Below, in pieces: positions 1-13,100 of a stretch of DNA of 64,000 nucleotides. Position numbers and translations under genes: made by a program. Position 1 is the first letter of the stretch; the number at the start of each line of letters is the position of its first letter. The DNA comes from Halictus rubicundus (taxonomy: Eukaryota > Arthropoda > Insecta > Hymenoptera > Halictidae). A model generated the notes under the pieces. The model was not told the DNA's origin and did no database searches. It saw nothing but the letters and a program-made list of their open reading frames with translations. The DNA lies in the NCBI RefSeq assembly GCF_050948215.1, contig NW_027488969.1, positions 1 to 64,000 on the forward strand, read 5' to 3'.

Positions 1-2430
1 ATAGAGGATAGGATAGGATAGAGGATAGGATAGGATAGGATTGAGGATAGGATACGTTAGAGGATAGGATAGGATAGAGTATTGGATTATATTGAGGATA
101 GGATAGGATTGAGGAAAGGATAGAGGATTGGATAGGATAAAGGATAGGATAGGATAGTATTGAGGATAGGATAGGATAGAGGTTAGGATAGGAAAGAGGA
201 TAGGATAGGATTGAGGATAGGGTAGGGGATTGATAGCATGGAGGATAGGATAGGATGGAGGATAGGATAGGATAGGGGATAGGATAGGATAGAGGATAGG
301 TTACGATAGAAGATACGATATTATAGAGGAAAGGATAGGATAGAGTACAGGATAGGATGGAGGATAGGATAGAGGATAGATACGATAAGATTATAGGATA
401 GGATAGAGGATAGGATAGGATTGAGGATAGGATAGGATAGAGGATAGGATAGGATATAGGATAGGATAGGATAGAGGATAGGATAGGATAGGATTGAGGA
501 TAGGATAGGATTTAGGATAGGATGAGATGATAGGATAGGATAGAGGATACTATAGGATAGAGGATACGATAGGATTGAGGATGGGATAGGAAAGAGGATA
601 GAATGGGATAGAGGATAGGATAGGATAGAGGATAGGATAGGATAGAGGATATGATAGGATAGAGGATATGATAGGATAGTGGATAGGATAGGATAGAGGA
701 TAGGATAGGATAGAGGATAGGATAGGATAGAGGATAGGATAGGATAGAGGATAGGATAGGATAGGATAGAGGATAGGATAGGATAGAAGATAGGATACTA
801 TAGAGGATAGGATACGATAGAGGATAGGATAGGATATGAGATTGAATTGGATAAAGGATAGGATAGGATAGAGGATAGGATAGGATAGAGGATTGGATAC
901 GATAGAAGATACGATATTATAGAGGAAAGGATAGGATAGAGAATAGGATAGGATGGAGGATAGGATAGAGGATAGGATAGGATAGAGGATATGATAATAT
1001 AGAGGATAGGATAGGATAGAGGAGAGGATAGGAAAGAGGATAGGATAGGATAGAGGATACGATATTATAGAGGATACGATATTATAGAGGATAGGATAGG
1101 ATAGATTATAGGATGGGATAGAGGATAGGATAGGATAGAGGATAGGATAGGATACAATATAAGATATTATAGAGGATACGATATTATAGAGGATACGATA
1201 TTATAGAGGATAGGATAGGATAGAGGATAGGATAGGATAGAGGATAGGATAGGATAGAGGATAGGATAGGATAGAGGATAGGATAGGATAGAGGATAGGA
1301 TAGGATAGAGGATAGGATAGGATAGAGGATAGGATAGGATAGAGGATAGGATAGGATAGAGGATAGGATAGGATAGAGGATAGGATAGGATAGAGGATAG
1401 GGATAGGATAGAGGATAGGATAGGATAGAGGATATGATGGGATAGAGGATAGGATAGGATAGAGGATAGGGTAAGATAGAGGATAGGATAGGATAGACGA
1501 TATGATAATATAGAGGATAGGATAGGATAGAGGATAGGATATGATAGGATAGAGGATAGGATAGGATAGAGGATAGGATAGGATAGAGGATAGGATATGA
1601 TAGAGGATAGGATAGGATAGAGGATAGGATAGGATAGAGGATAGGATAGGATAGAGGATAACATAGGGGATTGGATAGGACAGAGGATAGGAGACGATAG
1701 AGGATAGGATAGGATGGAGGATAGGATAGGATTAGATTAGGATAGGATAGGAGGGATAGGATAGGATAGAGGATATGATAATATAGAGAGGATAGGATAG
1801 AGGAGAGGATAGGAAAGGATAGGATAGGATAGGATAGAGATACGATATTATAGAGGATACGATAGTTATAGAGGAGGATAGGATAGGATAGATGATAGGA
1901 TGGGATAGAGGATAGGATAGGATAGAGGATAGGATAGGATACAATATACGATATTATAGAGGATACGATATTATAGAGGATAGGATAGGATAGACGATAG
2001 GATAGGATAGAGGATAGGATAGAATAGAGGATAGGATAGGATAGAGGATTAGGATAGGATAGCTAGGATAGGTAAGTAGGATAGAGGATAGGATAGGATA
2101 GAGGATAGGATAGGATAGAGGATAGGATAGGATAGAGGATAGGATAGGATAGAGGATAGGATAGGATAGAGGATAGGATAGGATAGAGGATAGGAATAGG
2201 ATAGAGGATGGATAGGATAAGGATAGAGATAGGATAGGATAGGATAGGATAGGATAGGATAGAGATAGGATCGATAAGAGGATAGGAAAGGATAGAGGAT
2301 AGGATAGGATTGAGGATAGGATATAATAGAGGATAGGATAGGATAGAGGATAGGATAGGATAGGATTGAGGATAGGATAGGATTGAGGATAGTATATGGA
2401 TAGAGGATAAGGATAGGATAGAGGATTACT
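1..2430 (-). repeat. Satellite A array, inverted arm
   Basis: Tandem array whose + strand reads as purine-rich GGATA words. On the - strand the consensus monomer is TATCCTATCCTATCCTC (17 bp, three TATCC pentamers plus TC). C is almost absent from the + strand, so strand asymmetry is extreme. The variants fall in the same order as in about 24,370-26,797 read backwards: for example, positions 301-306 pair with 26,491-26,496, 837 with 25,960, 1,491 with 25,307, 1,658 with 25,140 and 1,941 with 24,861. The copy is nearly identical up to about 1,720, differing mainly by single-base gaps (near 230 and 385). From about 1,730 to 2,430 it carries many more irregular words. Open frames on the - strand (for example 1,167-1,664) are repeat artefacts. 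No gene is seen. Continuation left of the window is unknown. Confidence 0.95.
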
Positions 2431-2510
2431 ATTCAGGATACACTTCACTAGGATTCACGGATAGGATAGGATTCACGATAGGATTGTGAGGATCAGATCG
2501 ATATTCACTC
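2431..2510. other. Mosaic junction between satellites A and B
   Basis: GGATA words (satellite A on the - strand) and TTCAC words (satellite B on the + strand) alternate within a few bases of each other, for example GGATTCACGGATAGG near 2,451-2,465. This is followed by a GATC-containing non-repeat stretch at about 2,489-2,502. There is no clean breakpoint, target-site duplication or transposon end. It could be a natural fusion of two arrays with later decay, or a consensus built from reads of two different arrays. The sequence alone does not decide between them. Confidence 0.8.
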
Positions 2511-2822
2511 ACTTCAATCTTCACTTCACGAGGATTCAGGATATCATATTCTCACTTCACTCTCATTTCACTTCGAATCGTCAGCACTTCACTCTCATTT
2601 CACTTCAATCTGTCACTTCACTTCACGCTTCACGTCTACTGTCACTCGTCACTGCACTTCACTCTGCACTTCACTTCACGCTCGTCACCCCACTTTGCAA
2701 TTCACGTTCACTCTGCACGTCTCCGCACTCGTCACTTCACTGTCAATCATCACGTCACTTCACCCTTCACCCCACAACCCACTGCACTCTTCACTCCACT
2801 TCACGTCGTCACTTCACTTCAC

Positions 2823-2862
2823 GCTAGCATAGGCATACAGATCTTCATTCATTTCAATGTCC
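2823..2862. other. Non-repeat island in left edge of satellite B
   Basis: About 40 bases here do not parse into TTCAC words. They include GCTAGCATAGGCATACAG and an ATTTCAATGTCC stretch. This is one of a few short islands near the noisy left edge of the array. I recognise no gene, site or mobile-element end in it. Confidence 0.6.
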
Positions 2863-3212
2863 TCACTTCACTTCACTCTTCACTTCACGTCACTCTTCAC
2901 AAACACTGACACGTCTTCAATTCACCTCACTCTTCACTTCACTTCACTCGTCACATCACTTCACTCTTCACTTCACTTCACTCTTCACGTCACTGCACTC
3001 TTCACTTCACTGGCACTCTTCACTTCACTGCACTCTTGCACTTCAATTCACTCTTCAGCTTCACTTCACTCCTCACTTCACTTCACTCTTCACTTCACTT
3101 CACTCTTCACTTCACTTCACTCTTCACTTCTCCTCACTCTTCACTTCACTTCAATCATCACTTCACTTTCACCCTTCACCCCACAACCCACTTCACTCTT
3201 CACTCCACTTCA

Positions 3213-3247
3213 CACTTTAGGATCGATCGGATCAGCTAGTCAGATTC
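3213..3247. other. GATC-rich non-repeat island in satellite B
   Basis: About 35 bases interrupt the array, including GGATCGATCGGATCAGC and CTAGTCAG. The words GGATC, GATCGAT and AGATTC resemble the stretch at about 2,489-2,505 in the A/B junction, so both may be remnants of the same flanking sequence or the same consensus problem. No function is recognised. Confidence 0.6.
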
Positions 3248-3831
3248 ACTTGCACTCTTCACTTCACGTTCACTCTTCACTTCACTTCACTCTTCACTTC
3301 ACGTCACTCTTCACGTGCACTTCACTCTTCACTTCTCCCTCACTCTTCACTCATCTTCAATCATCACTTCACTTCACCCTTCACCCCCACAACCCACTTC
3401 ACTCTTCACTCCACTTCACTCTTCACTTCACTTCACTCTTCAGCATCACGGCAAGCTGCACATCACTTCAGCGCTTCACTTGCACTTCACTCTTCACTTC
3501 ACGTCACTCTTCACGTTCACGATTCACTCTTCACTTCATGTCCACTCGTCACTTAACTGCACTTCTTTACTTCACTTTCAATTCACTTCAATCTTCACTT
3601 CACGTCACTCTTCAGTTCACTTGCAAGCTGTCACTTCACGTCACTCTTCACTTCACTTTTCAATCACTTCACCTCTCAACTTCATTTCACGTCGTCACAA
3701 CACTTCACTCTTCAATTCACTTCACTCTTCACTTCACTTCACTCGTTCACTTCACTTCACTTCACTCTTCACTTCACCTCAATCCTAACTTCACCACACT
3801 CTTCACTTCACATCACGCTTCACTTGCACTT

Positions 3832-6800
3832 CACATCTCAAGTCCAAGTTCACCCTTCACGTCACTTCACTCTTCACTTCACTTCTCTCTTCAATTCACC
3901 TCACTCCTCACCGCACAACACTCTTCCCTTCACGTCTCGCTCCACTTCACTTCATTCTTCACTGCACGCTTCACTTCACTTTCACTCTTCACATCACCAC
4001 ACTCTCGTCACTTCCAGCTTCCTCGTGCTCTGCACTGCGATTCACTTCACTTCACTCTTCACCTCACAACACGTCGTTCACCTCACCAACACTCGTGCAC
4101 GTCACTTCACTCATCCTTCATTTCACTTCTTCACTTCACTTCACGTCTTCACGTCACTTCACCCCACACCGCACAACACTCTTCACCTCACAACACTCTT
4201 CACTTCACTTCACTCTTCACTTCACTTCACTCTGTCACTTCACGTCACTCTTCACTTCACTTCACTCTTCACTTCACTTCACTCTTCACCTCACTTCACT
4301 CTTCACTTCACTTCACTCTTCACTCACTCTTCACTTCACTTCACCTCTTCACTTCACGTTCACTGCTCTTCACGCTCACTTGCACTTCTCACTTCACTTC
4401 ACTCTTCACTTCTCTGCACTTCACTTCACTCTTCACTTCACTCTCTTCACTTCACTGTCACTCTTCACTTCACTTCACTCTTCACTCACTTCACTCTCAC
4501 TCACTTCACTCCTTCACTTCACGTCACTTCTTCACTCTTCACTTCACTTCACTCTTCACCACACTTCACTCTTCACCCCACTTCAATCTTCAATTCATTT
4601 CAATCCTCACTTCACTTCACTCTTCACTTCACTTCACTCTTCACAACACTACACTCTTCACTTCACCTCACGCTTCACTTCAGCTTCACTTCTTCACATC
4701 ACTTCACTCTTCACTTCACTTCACTCTTCACGTCACTTCACTCTTCACTTCACTTCACTCTTCACTTCACTTCACTCTTCACTTCACTTCACTCTTCACT
4801 TCACTTCACTCCTCACTTCACTTCACTCTTCACGTCTCTTCACTTCTTCACTTCACTTCACTCTTCACTTCTCCTCACTCTTCACTTCACTTCAATCATC
4901 ACTTCACCTTCACCCTTCACCCCACAACCCACTTCACTCTTCACTCCCCTTCACTCGTTCACTTCACTTCACTCTTCACTTCACTTCACTCTTCACTTCA
5001 CTTCACTCTTCACTTCACGTCACTCTTCAGCTTCACTTCACTCTTCACTTCACTTCACTCTTCACTTCACTTGCACTCTTCACTTCTCCTCACTCTTCAC
5101 TTCACTTCAATCATCACTTCACTTCACCCTTCACCCCACAACCCACTTCACTCTTCACTCCACGTCACTCTTCACTTCACTTCACTCTTCACTTCACTTC
5201 ACTCTTCACTTCACTGTCACTCTGCACTTCACGTCACTCTTCACTTCACTTCAGCTCTTCACTTCACTTCACTCTTCACGTTCTCCTCACTCTTCACTTC
5301 ACGTCAATCATCACTTCACTTCACCCTTCACCCCACAACCCACTTCACTCTTCACTCCACTTCACTCTTCACTTCACTGTCACTCTTCACATCACTTCAC
5401 TCTTCACATCACTTCACTCTGTCACTTCACTTCACTCTTCACTTCACTTCACTCTTCACTTCACTTCACTCTTCACGTCATTCCACTCTTCACTTAACTT
5501 CACTCTTTACGTCACTTTTCAATTCACTTCAATCTTCACTTCACTTCACTCTTCATTTCACTTCAATCGTCACTTCACTTCACTCGTGCACTTCACTTTT
5601 CAATCACGTCACTCTCAACTGTCCATGTCACTCTTCACAACACTTCACTCTTCAATTCACTTCACTCTTCACTTCACATCACTCTTCACTTCACTTCACG
5701 TCACTCTTCACTTCACCTCACTCCTCACTTCACCACACTCTTCACTTCACATCACTCTTCACTGTCACTTCACATCTCAATCCAATTCACCCTTCACTTC
5801 ACTTCACTCTTCACTTCACTTCACTCTTCAATTCACCTCACTCCTCACCTCACAACACTCTTCCCTTCACTTCTCTCTCCACTTCACTTCATTCTTCACT
5901 TCACTCTTCACTTCACTTCACTCTTCACATCACCACACTCTTCACTTCACGTCCCTCTTCTCTTCACTTCCCTCTTCACTTCACTTCACTCTTCACCTCT
6001 CAACACTCTTCACCTCACAACACTCTTCACTTCACTTCACTCATCACTTCATTCACTCTTCACTTCACTTCACTCTTCACTTCACTTCACCCCACACCTC
6101 ACAACACTCTTCAGCCTCACAACACTCTTCACTTCACCTTCACTCTTCACTTCACTTCACGCTTGCACTGTCACTTCACTCTTCACTTCACGTCACTCTT
6201 CACTTCACTTCACTCTTCACTTCACTTCACTCTTCACTTCACTTCACTCTTCACTTCACTACACTCTTCACTTCACGTCACTCTTCACTTCACTTCACTC
6301 GTCACTTCACTTCACTCTTCACTTCACTTCACTCTTCACTGTCACTTCACTCTTCACTTCACTTCACTCTTCACTTCACTTCACTCTTCACTTCACTTCA
6401 ACTCTTCATACTTCACTTCACTCTTCACTTGCACTTCACTCGTCACTTCACTTCACTCTTCACTTCACTTCACTTCTTCACCACACTTCACTCGTCACCC
6501 CACTTCAATGCTGTCAATGCATTTCAATCCTCACTTCACTGCACTCGTCACTGTCACTTCACTCTTCACAACACGACACCTCTTCACTTCACCTCACTCT
6601 TCACTTCACTTCACGTCTTCACATCACTTCACTCTTCACTTCACTTCACTCGTCACTTCACTTCACTCTTCACTTCACTTCACTCTTCACTTCACTTCAC
6701 TCTTCACTTCACTTCACTCTTCACTTCACTTCACTCCTCACGTCACTTCACTCTTCACTTCACTTCACTCTTCACGTGCACTTCACTCTTCACTTGCTCC

Positions 6801-9800
6801 TCACTCTTCACTTCACTTCAAGCATCACTGCACTTCACCCTTCACCCCACAACCCACTTCACTCTTCACTCCACTTCACTCTTCACTTCACTTCACGTCT
6901 TCACTTCACTTCACTCTGTCACGTCACTTCACTCTTCTCTTCACTTCACGCTTCACTTCACTTCACTCTGTCACTTCTCCTCACTCTTCACTTCACAACA
7001 CTCTTCCCTTCACTTCTCTCTCCACTTCACTTCATTCTTCACTTCACTCGTCACTGCACTTCACGCTTCACATCACCACACTCTTCACTTCACGTCCCTC
7101 GTCTCTTCACTTCCCTCTTCACTGTTCACTTCACTCTCACCTCACAACACTCTTCACCTCACAACACTCTTCACTTCACTTCACTCATCACTTCATTTCA
7201 CTCTTCACTTCACTTCACTCTTCACTTCACTTCACCCCACACCTCACAACACTCTTCACCTCACAACACTCTTCACTGCACGTCACTCTTCACGTCACTT
7301 CAGCTCTTCACTTCACTTCACTCTTCACTTCACGTCACGCTTCACTTCACTTCACTCTGTCACCTCACTTCACTCTTCACCACACTTCACTCTTCACCCC
7401 ACTTCAATCTTCAATGTCATTTCAATCCTCACTTCACTTCACTCTTCACTTCACTTCTCTCGTCACAACACTACACTCTTCACTTCACCTCACTCTTTCA
7501 CGTCACTTCACTCTTCACATCACTTCACTCTTCACTTCACTTCACTCTTCACTTCACTTCACTCTTCACTTCACTTCACTCTTCACTTCACTCTTCACTT
7601 CACTGCACTCTTCACTTCACTTCACTCCTCACTTCACTTCACTCTTCACTTCACTTCACTCTTCACTTTCACTTCACTCTTCACTTCTCCTCACTCTTCA
7701 CGTCACTTCAATCAGCACTTCACTTCACCCTTCACCCCACTAACCCACTTCCACTCTTCACTCCACTTCACTCTTCACTTCACTTCACTCTCCACTTCAC
7801 TTCACTCTTCACTTCACTACACTCTTCACTTCACTGCACGCTTCACTTCACTTCACTCTTCACTTCACTTCACTCTTCACTTCACCTCACTCCTCACTTC
7901 ACCACACTCTTCACTGTCACATTCACTCTTCACTTCACTTCACATCTCAATCCAATTCACCCTTCACTTCACGTCACTCTTCACTTCACTGCACTCTTCA
8001 ATTCACCTCACTCCTCACCTCACAACACTCTTCCCTTCACGTCTCTCTCCACTTCACTTCATTCTTCACTTCACTTCTTCACTTCACTTCACTCTTCACA
8101 TCACCACACTCTTCACTTCACTTCCCTCTTCTCTTCACTTCCCTCTTCACTTCACTTCACTCTTCACCTCACAACACTCTTCACCTCACAACACTCTTCA
8201 CTTCACTTCACTCATCACTTCATTTCACTCTGTCACTTCACTTCACTCTTCACTTCACTTCACCCCACACCTCACAACACTCTTCACCTCACAACACTCT
8301 TCACTTCACTTCACTCTTCACTTCACTTCACTCTTCACTTCACTTCACTCTTCACTTCACTGTCACTCTTCACTTCACTGTCACTCTTCACCTCACTTCA
8401 CTCTTCACTTCACTTCACTCTTCACTTCACTACACTCTTCACTTCACTTCACTCTTCACTTCACCTTCACTGCTTCACTTCACTTCACTCTTCACTTCAC
8501 TTCACTCTTCACTCACTTCACTCTTCACTTCACTTCACTCTTCACTTCACTTCACTCTTCACTTCACTTCACTCTTCACTTCACTTCACTGCTTCACTTC
8601 ACTTCACTCTTCACTTCACTTCACTCTTCACTTCACGTCACTCTTCACTTCACTTCACTCTTCACCACACTTCACTCGTTCACCCCACGTCAATCTTCAC
8701 TTCACTTCCATCTTCACTTCACTTCAATCTTCACGTCACTTTTCAATTCACTTCATTCTGGCACTTCACTTCATTCTTCACTTCACTTCACTCTTCACTT
8801 CACTTCAATCTTCACCACACTTCACTCTTCACTTCACTTCACTATTCACTTCACTTCAATCTTCAATTCATTTCACTCGTCATTTCACTTCCCTCTTCAC
8901 TCCATTTCACTCTTCACTTCGAATTGCACTCTTCACTTCACTTCACTCTTCACATCACTTCACTCTTCACATCACTTCACTCTTCACTTCACTTCACTCT
9001 TCACTTCACTGCACTCTTCACTTCACTTCACTCTTCACGTTCATTCCACTCTTCACTTCACTTCACTCTTTTACTTCACTTTTCAATTCACGTCAATCTT
9101 CACTTCACTTCACTCTTCAGTGTCACTTCAATCCTCACTTCACTTCACTCTGCACTTCACTTTTCAATCACTTCACTCTCAACTTCATTTCACTCTTCAC
9201 AACACTTCACTCTTCAAGTTCACTTCACTCTTCACTTCACTTCACTCTTCACTTCACTTCACCTCACTCTTCACTTCACTTCACTCTTCACTTCACTTCA
9301 CATCTCAATCCAATTCACCCTTCACTTCACTTCACTCTTCACTTCACTTCACTCTTCAATTCACCTCACTCCTCACCCCACAACACTCTTCCCTTCACTT
9401 CACTCTCCACTTCACTGTCATTCTTCACTTCACTCTTCACTTCACTTCACTCTTCACATCACCACACTCTGCACTTCACTTCACTTCTTCTTCACTTCCC
9501 TCTTCACTTCACTTCACTTTCACTTCACTTCACCTCACTCTTCACTTCACTTCACTCTTCACTTCACTTCACTCTTCACTTCACGTCACTCTTCACTTCA
9601 CTTCACTCTTCACTTCACTTCACTCTTCACTTCACTTCACTCTTCACTTCACTTCACTCTTCACTTCACTTCACTCTTCACTTCACTTCACTCTTCACTT
9701 CACATCACTCTTCACTTCACTTCACTCTTCACTTCACTTCACTCTTCACTTCACTTCACTCTTAACTTCACTTCACTCTTCACTTCACTTCACTCTTCAC

Positions 9801-12800
9801 TTCACTTCACTCTTCACTCTTCACTTCACTCTTCACTTCTCTTCACTCTTCACTCTTCACTGCACTCTCACTTCACTTCACACTTCACTTCACTTCACTC
9901 TTCACTTCACTTCACTTCAATCTTCACTTCACTTCAAACTTCACTTCACTCATCACTTCACTTCACTCTTCACCACACTTCACTCTTCACCTCACTTCAA
10001 TCTTCACTTCACTTCCATCTTCACTTCACTTCAATCCTCACTTCACTTTTCAATTCACTTCATTCTTCACTTCACTGTCATGTCTTCACGTCACTTCACT
10101 CTTCACTTCACTTCACTCTTCACCACACTTCACTCTTCACTTCACTTCACTATTCACTTCACTTCAATCTTCAATTCATTTCACTCTTCATTTCACTTCC
10201 CTCTTCACTCCATTGCACTCTTCACTTCACTTCACTCTTCACTTCACTTCACTCTTCACATCACTTCACTCTTCACATCACTTCACTATTCACGTCACTT
10301 CACTCTTCACTTCACTTCACTCTTCACTGCACTTCACTCTTCACTTCATTCCACTCTTCACTTCACTGTCACTCTTGTACTTCACTTTTCATTCACTTCA
10401 ATCTTCACTTCACTTCACTCTTCATTTCACTTCAGATCTTCACTTCACTTCACTCTTCACTTCACTTTTCAATCACTTCACTCTCAACTTCATTTCACTC
10501 TTCACAACACTTCACTCGTCAATTCACTTCACTCTTCACGTCACTTCACTCTTCACTGTCACTTCACTTCACTCCTCACTTCACCACACTCTTCACTTCA
10601 CATCACTCTTCACTTAACTTCACATCTCAATCCAATTCACCCTTCACTTCACTTCACTCTTCACTTCACTTCACTCTTCACTTCACTTCACTCTTCACCA
10701 CACTTCACTCTTCACCCCACGTCAATCTTCAATTCATTTCAATGCCTCACTTCACTTCACTCTTCACTTCACTTCACTCTTCACAACACTACACTCTTCA
10801 CTTCACCTCACTCTTCACTTCACTTCACTCTTCACATCACTTCACTCTTCACTTCACTGTCACTCTTCACTTCACTTCACTCTTCACTTCACTTCACTCT
10901 TCACTTCACTTCACTCTTCACTTCACCTCACTCTTCACGTCACTTCACTCCTCACGTCACTTCACTCTTCACTTCACTCACTCTTCACTTCACTTCACTC
11001 TTCACTTCTCCTCACTCTTCACTTCACTTCAATCATCACTTCACTTCACCCTTCACCCCACAACCCACTTCACTCTTCACTCCACTTCACTCTTCACTTC
11101 ACTTCACTCTTGCACTTCACTTCACTCTTCACTTCACTTCACTCTTCACTTCACTTCACTCTTCACTTCACTTCACTCTTCACTTCTCCTCACTCTTCAC
11201 TTCACAACACTCTTCCCTTCACTTCTCTCTCCACTTCACTTCATTCTTCACTTCACTCTTCACTTCACTTCACTCTTCACATCACCACACTCTTCACTTC
11301 ACTTCCCTCTTCGCTTCACTTCCCTCTTCACTTCACTGCACTCTTCACCTCACACACTCTTCACCTCACAACACTCTTCACTTCACTTCCCTCTTCACTT
11401 CACTTCACTTTTCACTTCACTTCACCTCACTCTTCACTTCACTGTCACTCTTCACTTCACTTCACTCTTCACTTCACTTCACTCTTGCACTTCACTTCAC
11501 TCTTCACTTCACTTCACTCTTCACTTCACTTCACTCTTCACTTCACTTCACTCTTCACTTCACTTCACTCTTCACTTCACTTCACTCTTCACTTCACATC
11601 ACTCTTCACTTCACTTCACTCTTCACTTCACTTCACTCGTCACTTCACTTCTCTTCTTAACTTCACTTCACTCTTCACTTCACTTCACTCTTCACTTCAC
11701 GTCACTCTTCACTCTTCACGTCACTCTTCACTTCACTTCACTCTTCACTCTTCACTTGCACTCTTCCACTTCACTTCACACTTCACTTCACTTCACTCTT
11801 CACTTCACTTCACTTCAATCTTCACTTCACTTCAAACTTCACTTCACTCATCACTTCACTTCACTCTTCACCACACTTCACTCTTCACCTCACTTCAATC
11901 TTCACTTCACTTCCATCTTCACTTCACTTCAATCCTCACTTCACTTTTCAATCACTTCATTCGTCACTTCACTTCATTCTTCACTCACTTCACTCTTCCT
12001 TCACTTCACTCTTCACCACACTTCACTCTTCACTTCACTTCACTATTCACTTCACTTCAATCTTCAAGTCATTTCACTCTTCATTTCACTTCCCTCTTCA
12101 CTCCATTTCACTCTTCACTTCACTTCACTCTTCACTTCACGTTCACTCTTCACATCACTTCACTCTTCACATCACTTCACTATTCACTTCACTTCACTCT
12201 TCACTTCACTTGCACTCTTCACTTCACTTCACTCTTCACTTCATTCCACTCTTCACTTCACTTCACTCTTTACTTCACTGTTCAATTCACTTCAATCTTC
12301 ACTTCACTTCACTCTTCATTTCACTTCAATCTTCACTTCACTTCACTTCTTCACTTCACTTTTCAATCACTTCACTCTCAACTTCATTTCACTCTTCACA
12401 ACACTTCACTCTTCAATTCACTTCACTCTTCACTTCACTTCACTCTTCACTTCACTTCACTTCACTCCTCACTTCACCACACTCTTCACTTCACATCACT
12501 CTTCACTTAACTTCACATCTCAAGCCAATTCACCCTTCACTTCACTTCACTCTTCACTTCACTTCACTCGTCAATTCACCTCACTCCTCACCTCACAACA
12601 CTCTTCCCTGCACTTCACTTCTCCACTTCACTTCATTCTTCACTTCACTCTTCACTTCACCTCACCTCTTCACTTCCCTTCACTCTTCACTTCACTTCAA
12701 TCTTCACTTCACACCACTCTTCACTTCACTTCACTCTTCACTTCACTTCACTTCAATCTTCACTTCACTTCAATCTTCACTTCACTTCACTCTTCACTTC

Positions 12801-13100
12801 ACTTCACTCTTCACCACACTTCACTCTTCACCTCACTTCAATCTTCACGTCACTTCCATCTTCACTTCACTTCACTTTTCAATTCACTTCAATCTTCACT
12901 TCACCTCACTCTTTCACTTCACTTTGTCAATCACTTCACTCTCAACTTCATTTCACTCTTCACAACACTTCACTCTTCAATTCACTTCACTCTTCACTTC
13001 ACTTCACTCTTCACTTCACTTCACTTCACTCCTCACTTCACCACACTCTTCACTTCACATCACTCTTCACTTCACTTCACATCTCAATCCAATTCACCCT
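3832..13100 (+). repeat. Satellite B higher-order marker ATCTCAATCCAATTCACC
   Basis: A second ordered variant block starts with CACATCTCAATCCAATTC at 3,832 (degenerate), 5,771, 7,941, 9,299, 10,621, 12,514 and 13,078. At most sites it is followed within about 100 bp by a CTCACCTCACAACACTC block and a CTCTCCACTTCATTCTTC-like block. Spacings are about 1,939, 2,170, 1,358, 1,322, 1,893 and 564 bp, in the same size range as the higher-order duplications of satellite A in this window. Confidence 0.85.
9541..9815 (+). repeat. Homogeneous core of satellite B
   Basis: Nearly pure run of the 17-bp monomer, interrupted by only a few variants (ACGTCAC near 9,588, CACATCAC near 9,710, CTTAAC near 9,770). 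It serves as the reference for the consensus and contrasts with the heavily substituted left edge of the same array. Confidence 0.85.

Larger units (their letters stand above)
2750..11090 (+). repeat. Satellite B higher-order marker containing CCACAACCC
   Basis: A variant block of about 80-90 bp recurs: a TTCTCCTCAC word, then TCAATCATCAC, then CACCCTTCACCCCACAACCC, then TTCACTCCAC. Copies lie near 2,770, 3,180, 3,385, 4,920, 5,135, 5,330, 6,846, 7,736 (reading CCACTAACCC) and 11,060. Recurrence of the same ordered variants shows that satellite B has higher-order structure produced by duplication of multi-monomer blocks, and not only 17-bp slippage. Spacing is irregular, with a cluster at 4.9-5.4 kb and none between about 7.8 and 11 kb. 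Confidence 0.85.

Noticed and set aside
1167..1664. Minus-strand open frames at 1,167-1,664, 1,732-1,944 and 1,954-2,448
   Set aside because: They are the same satellite A translation, on the - strand because the arm is inverted.
2431..2510. Transposon insertion at the A/B junction
   Set aside because: No terminal inverted repeats, long terminal repeats, target-site duplication or coding remnant. The junction is an interleaving of the two repeat words.
4095..11660. A 2,521-codon open frame in satellite B, overlapping others at 2,857-7,743 and 6,776-14,092
   Set aside because: All three + frames are open at once and give the same 17-residue cycle, which is expected from a stop-free 17-bp repeat. 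There is no domain, codon bias, start context or non-repetitive segment, so these are not coding.
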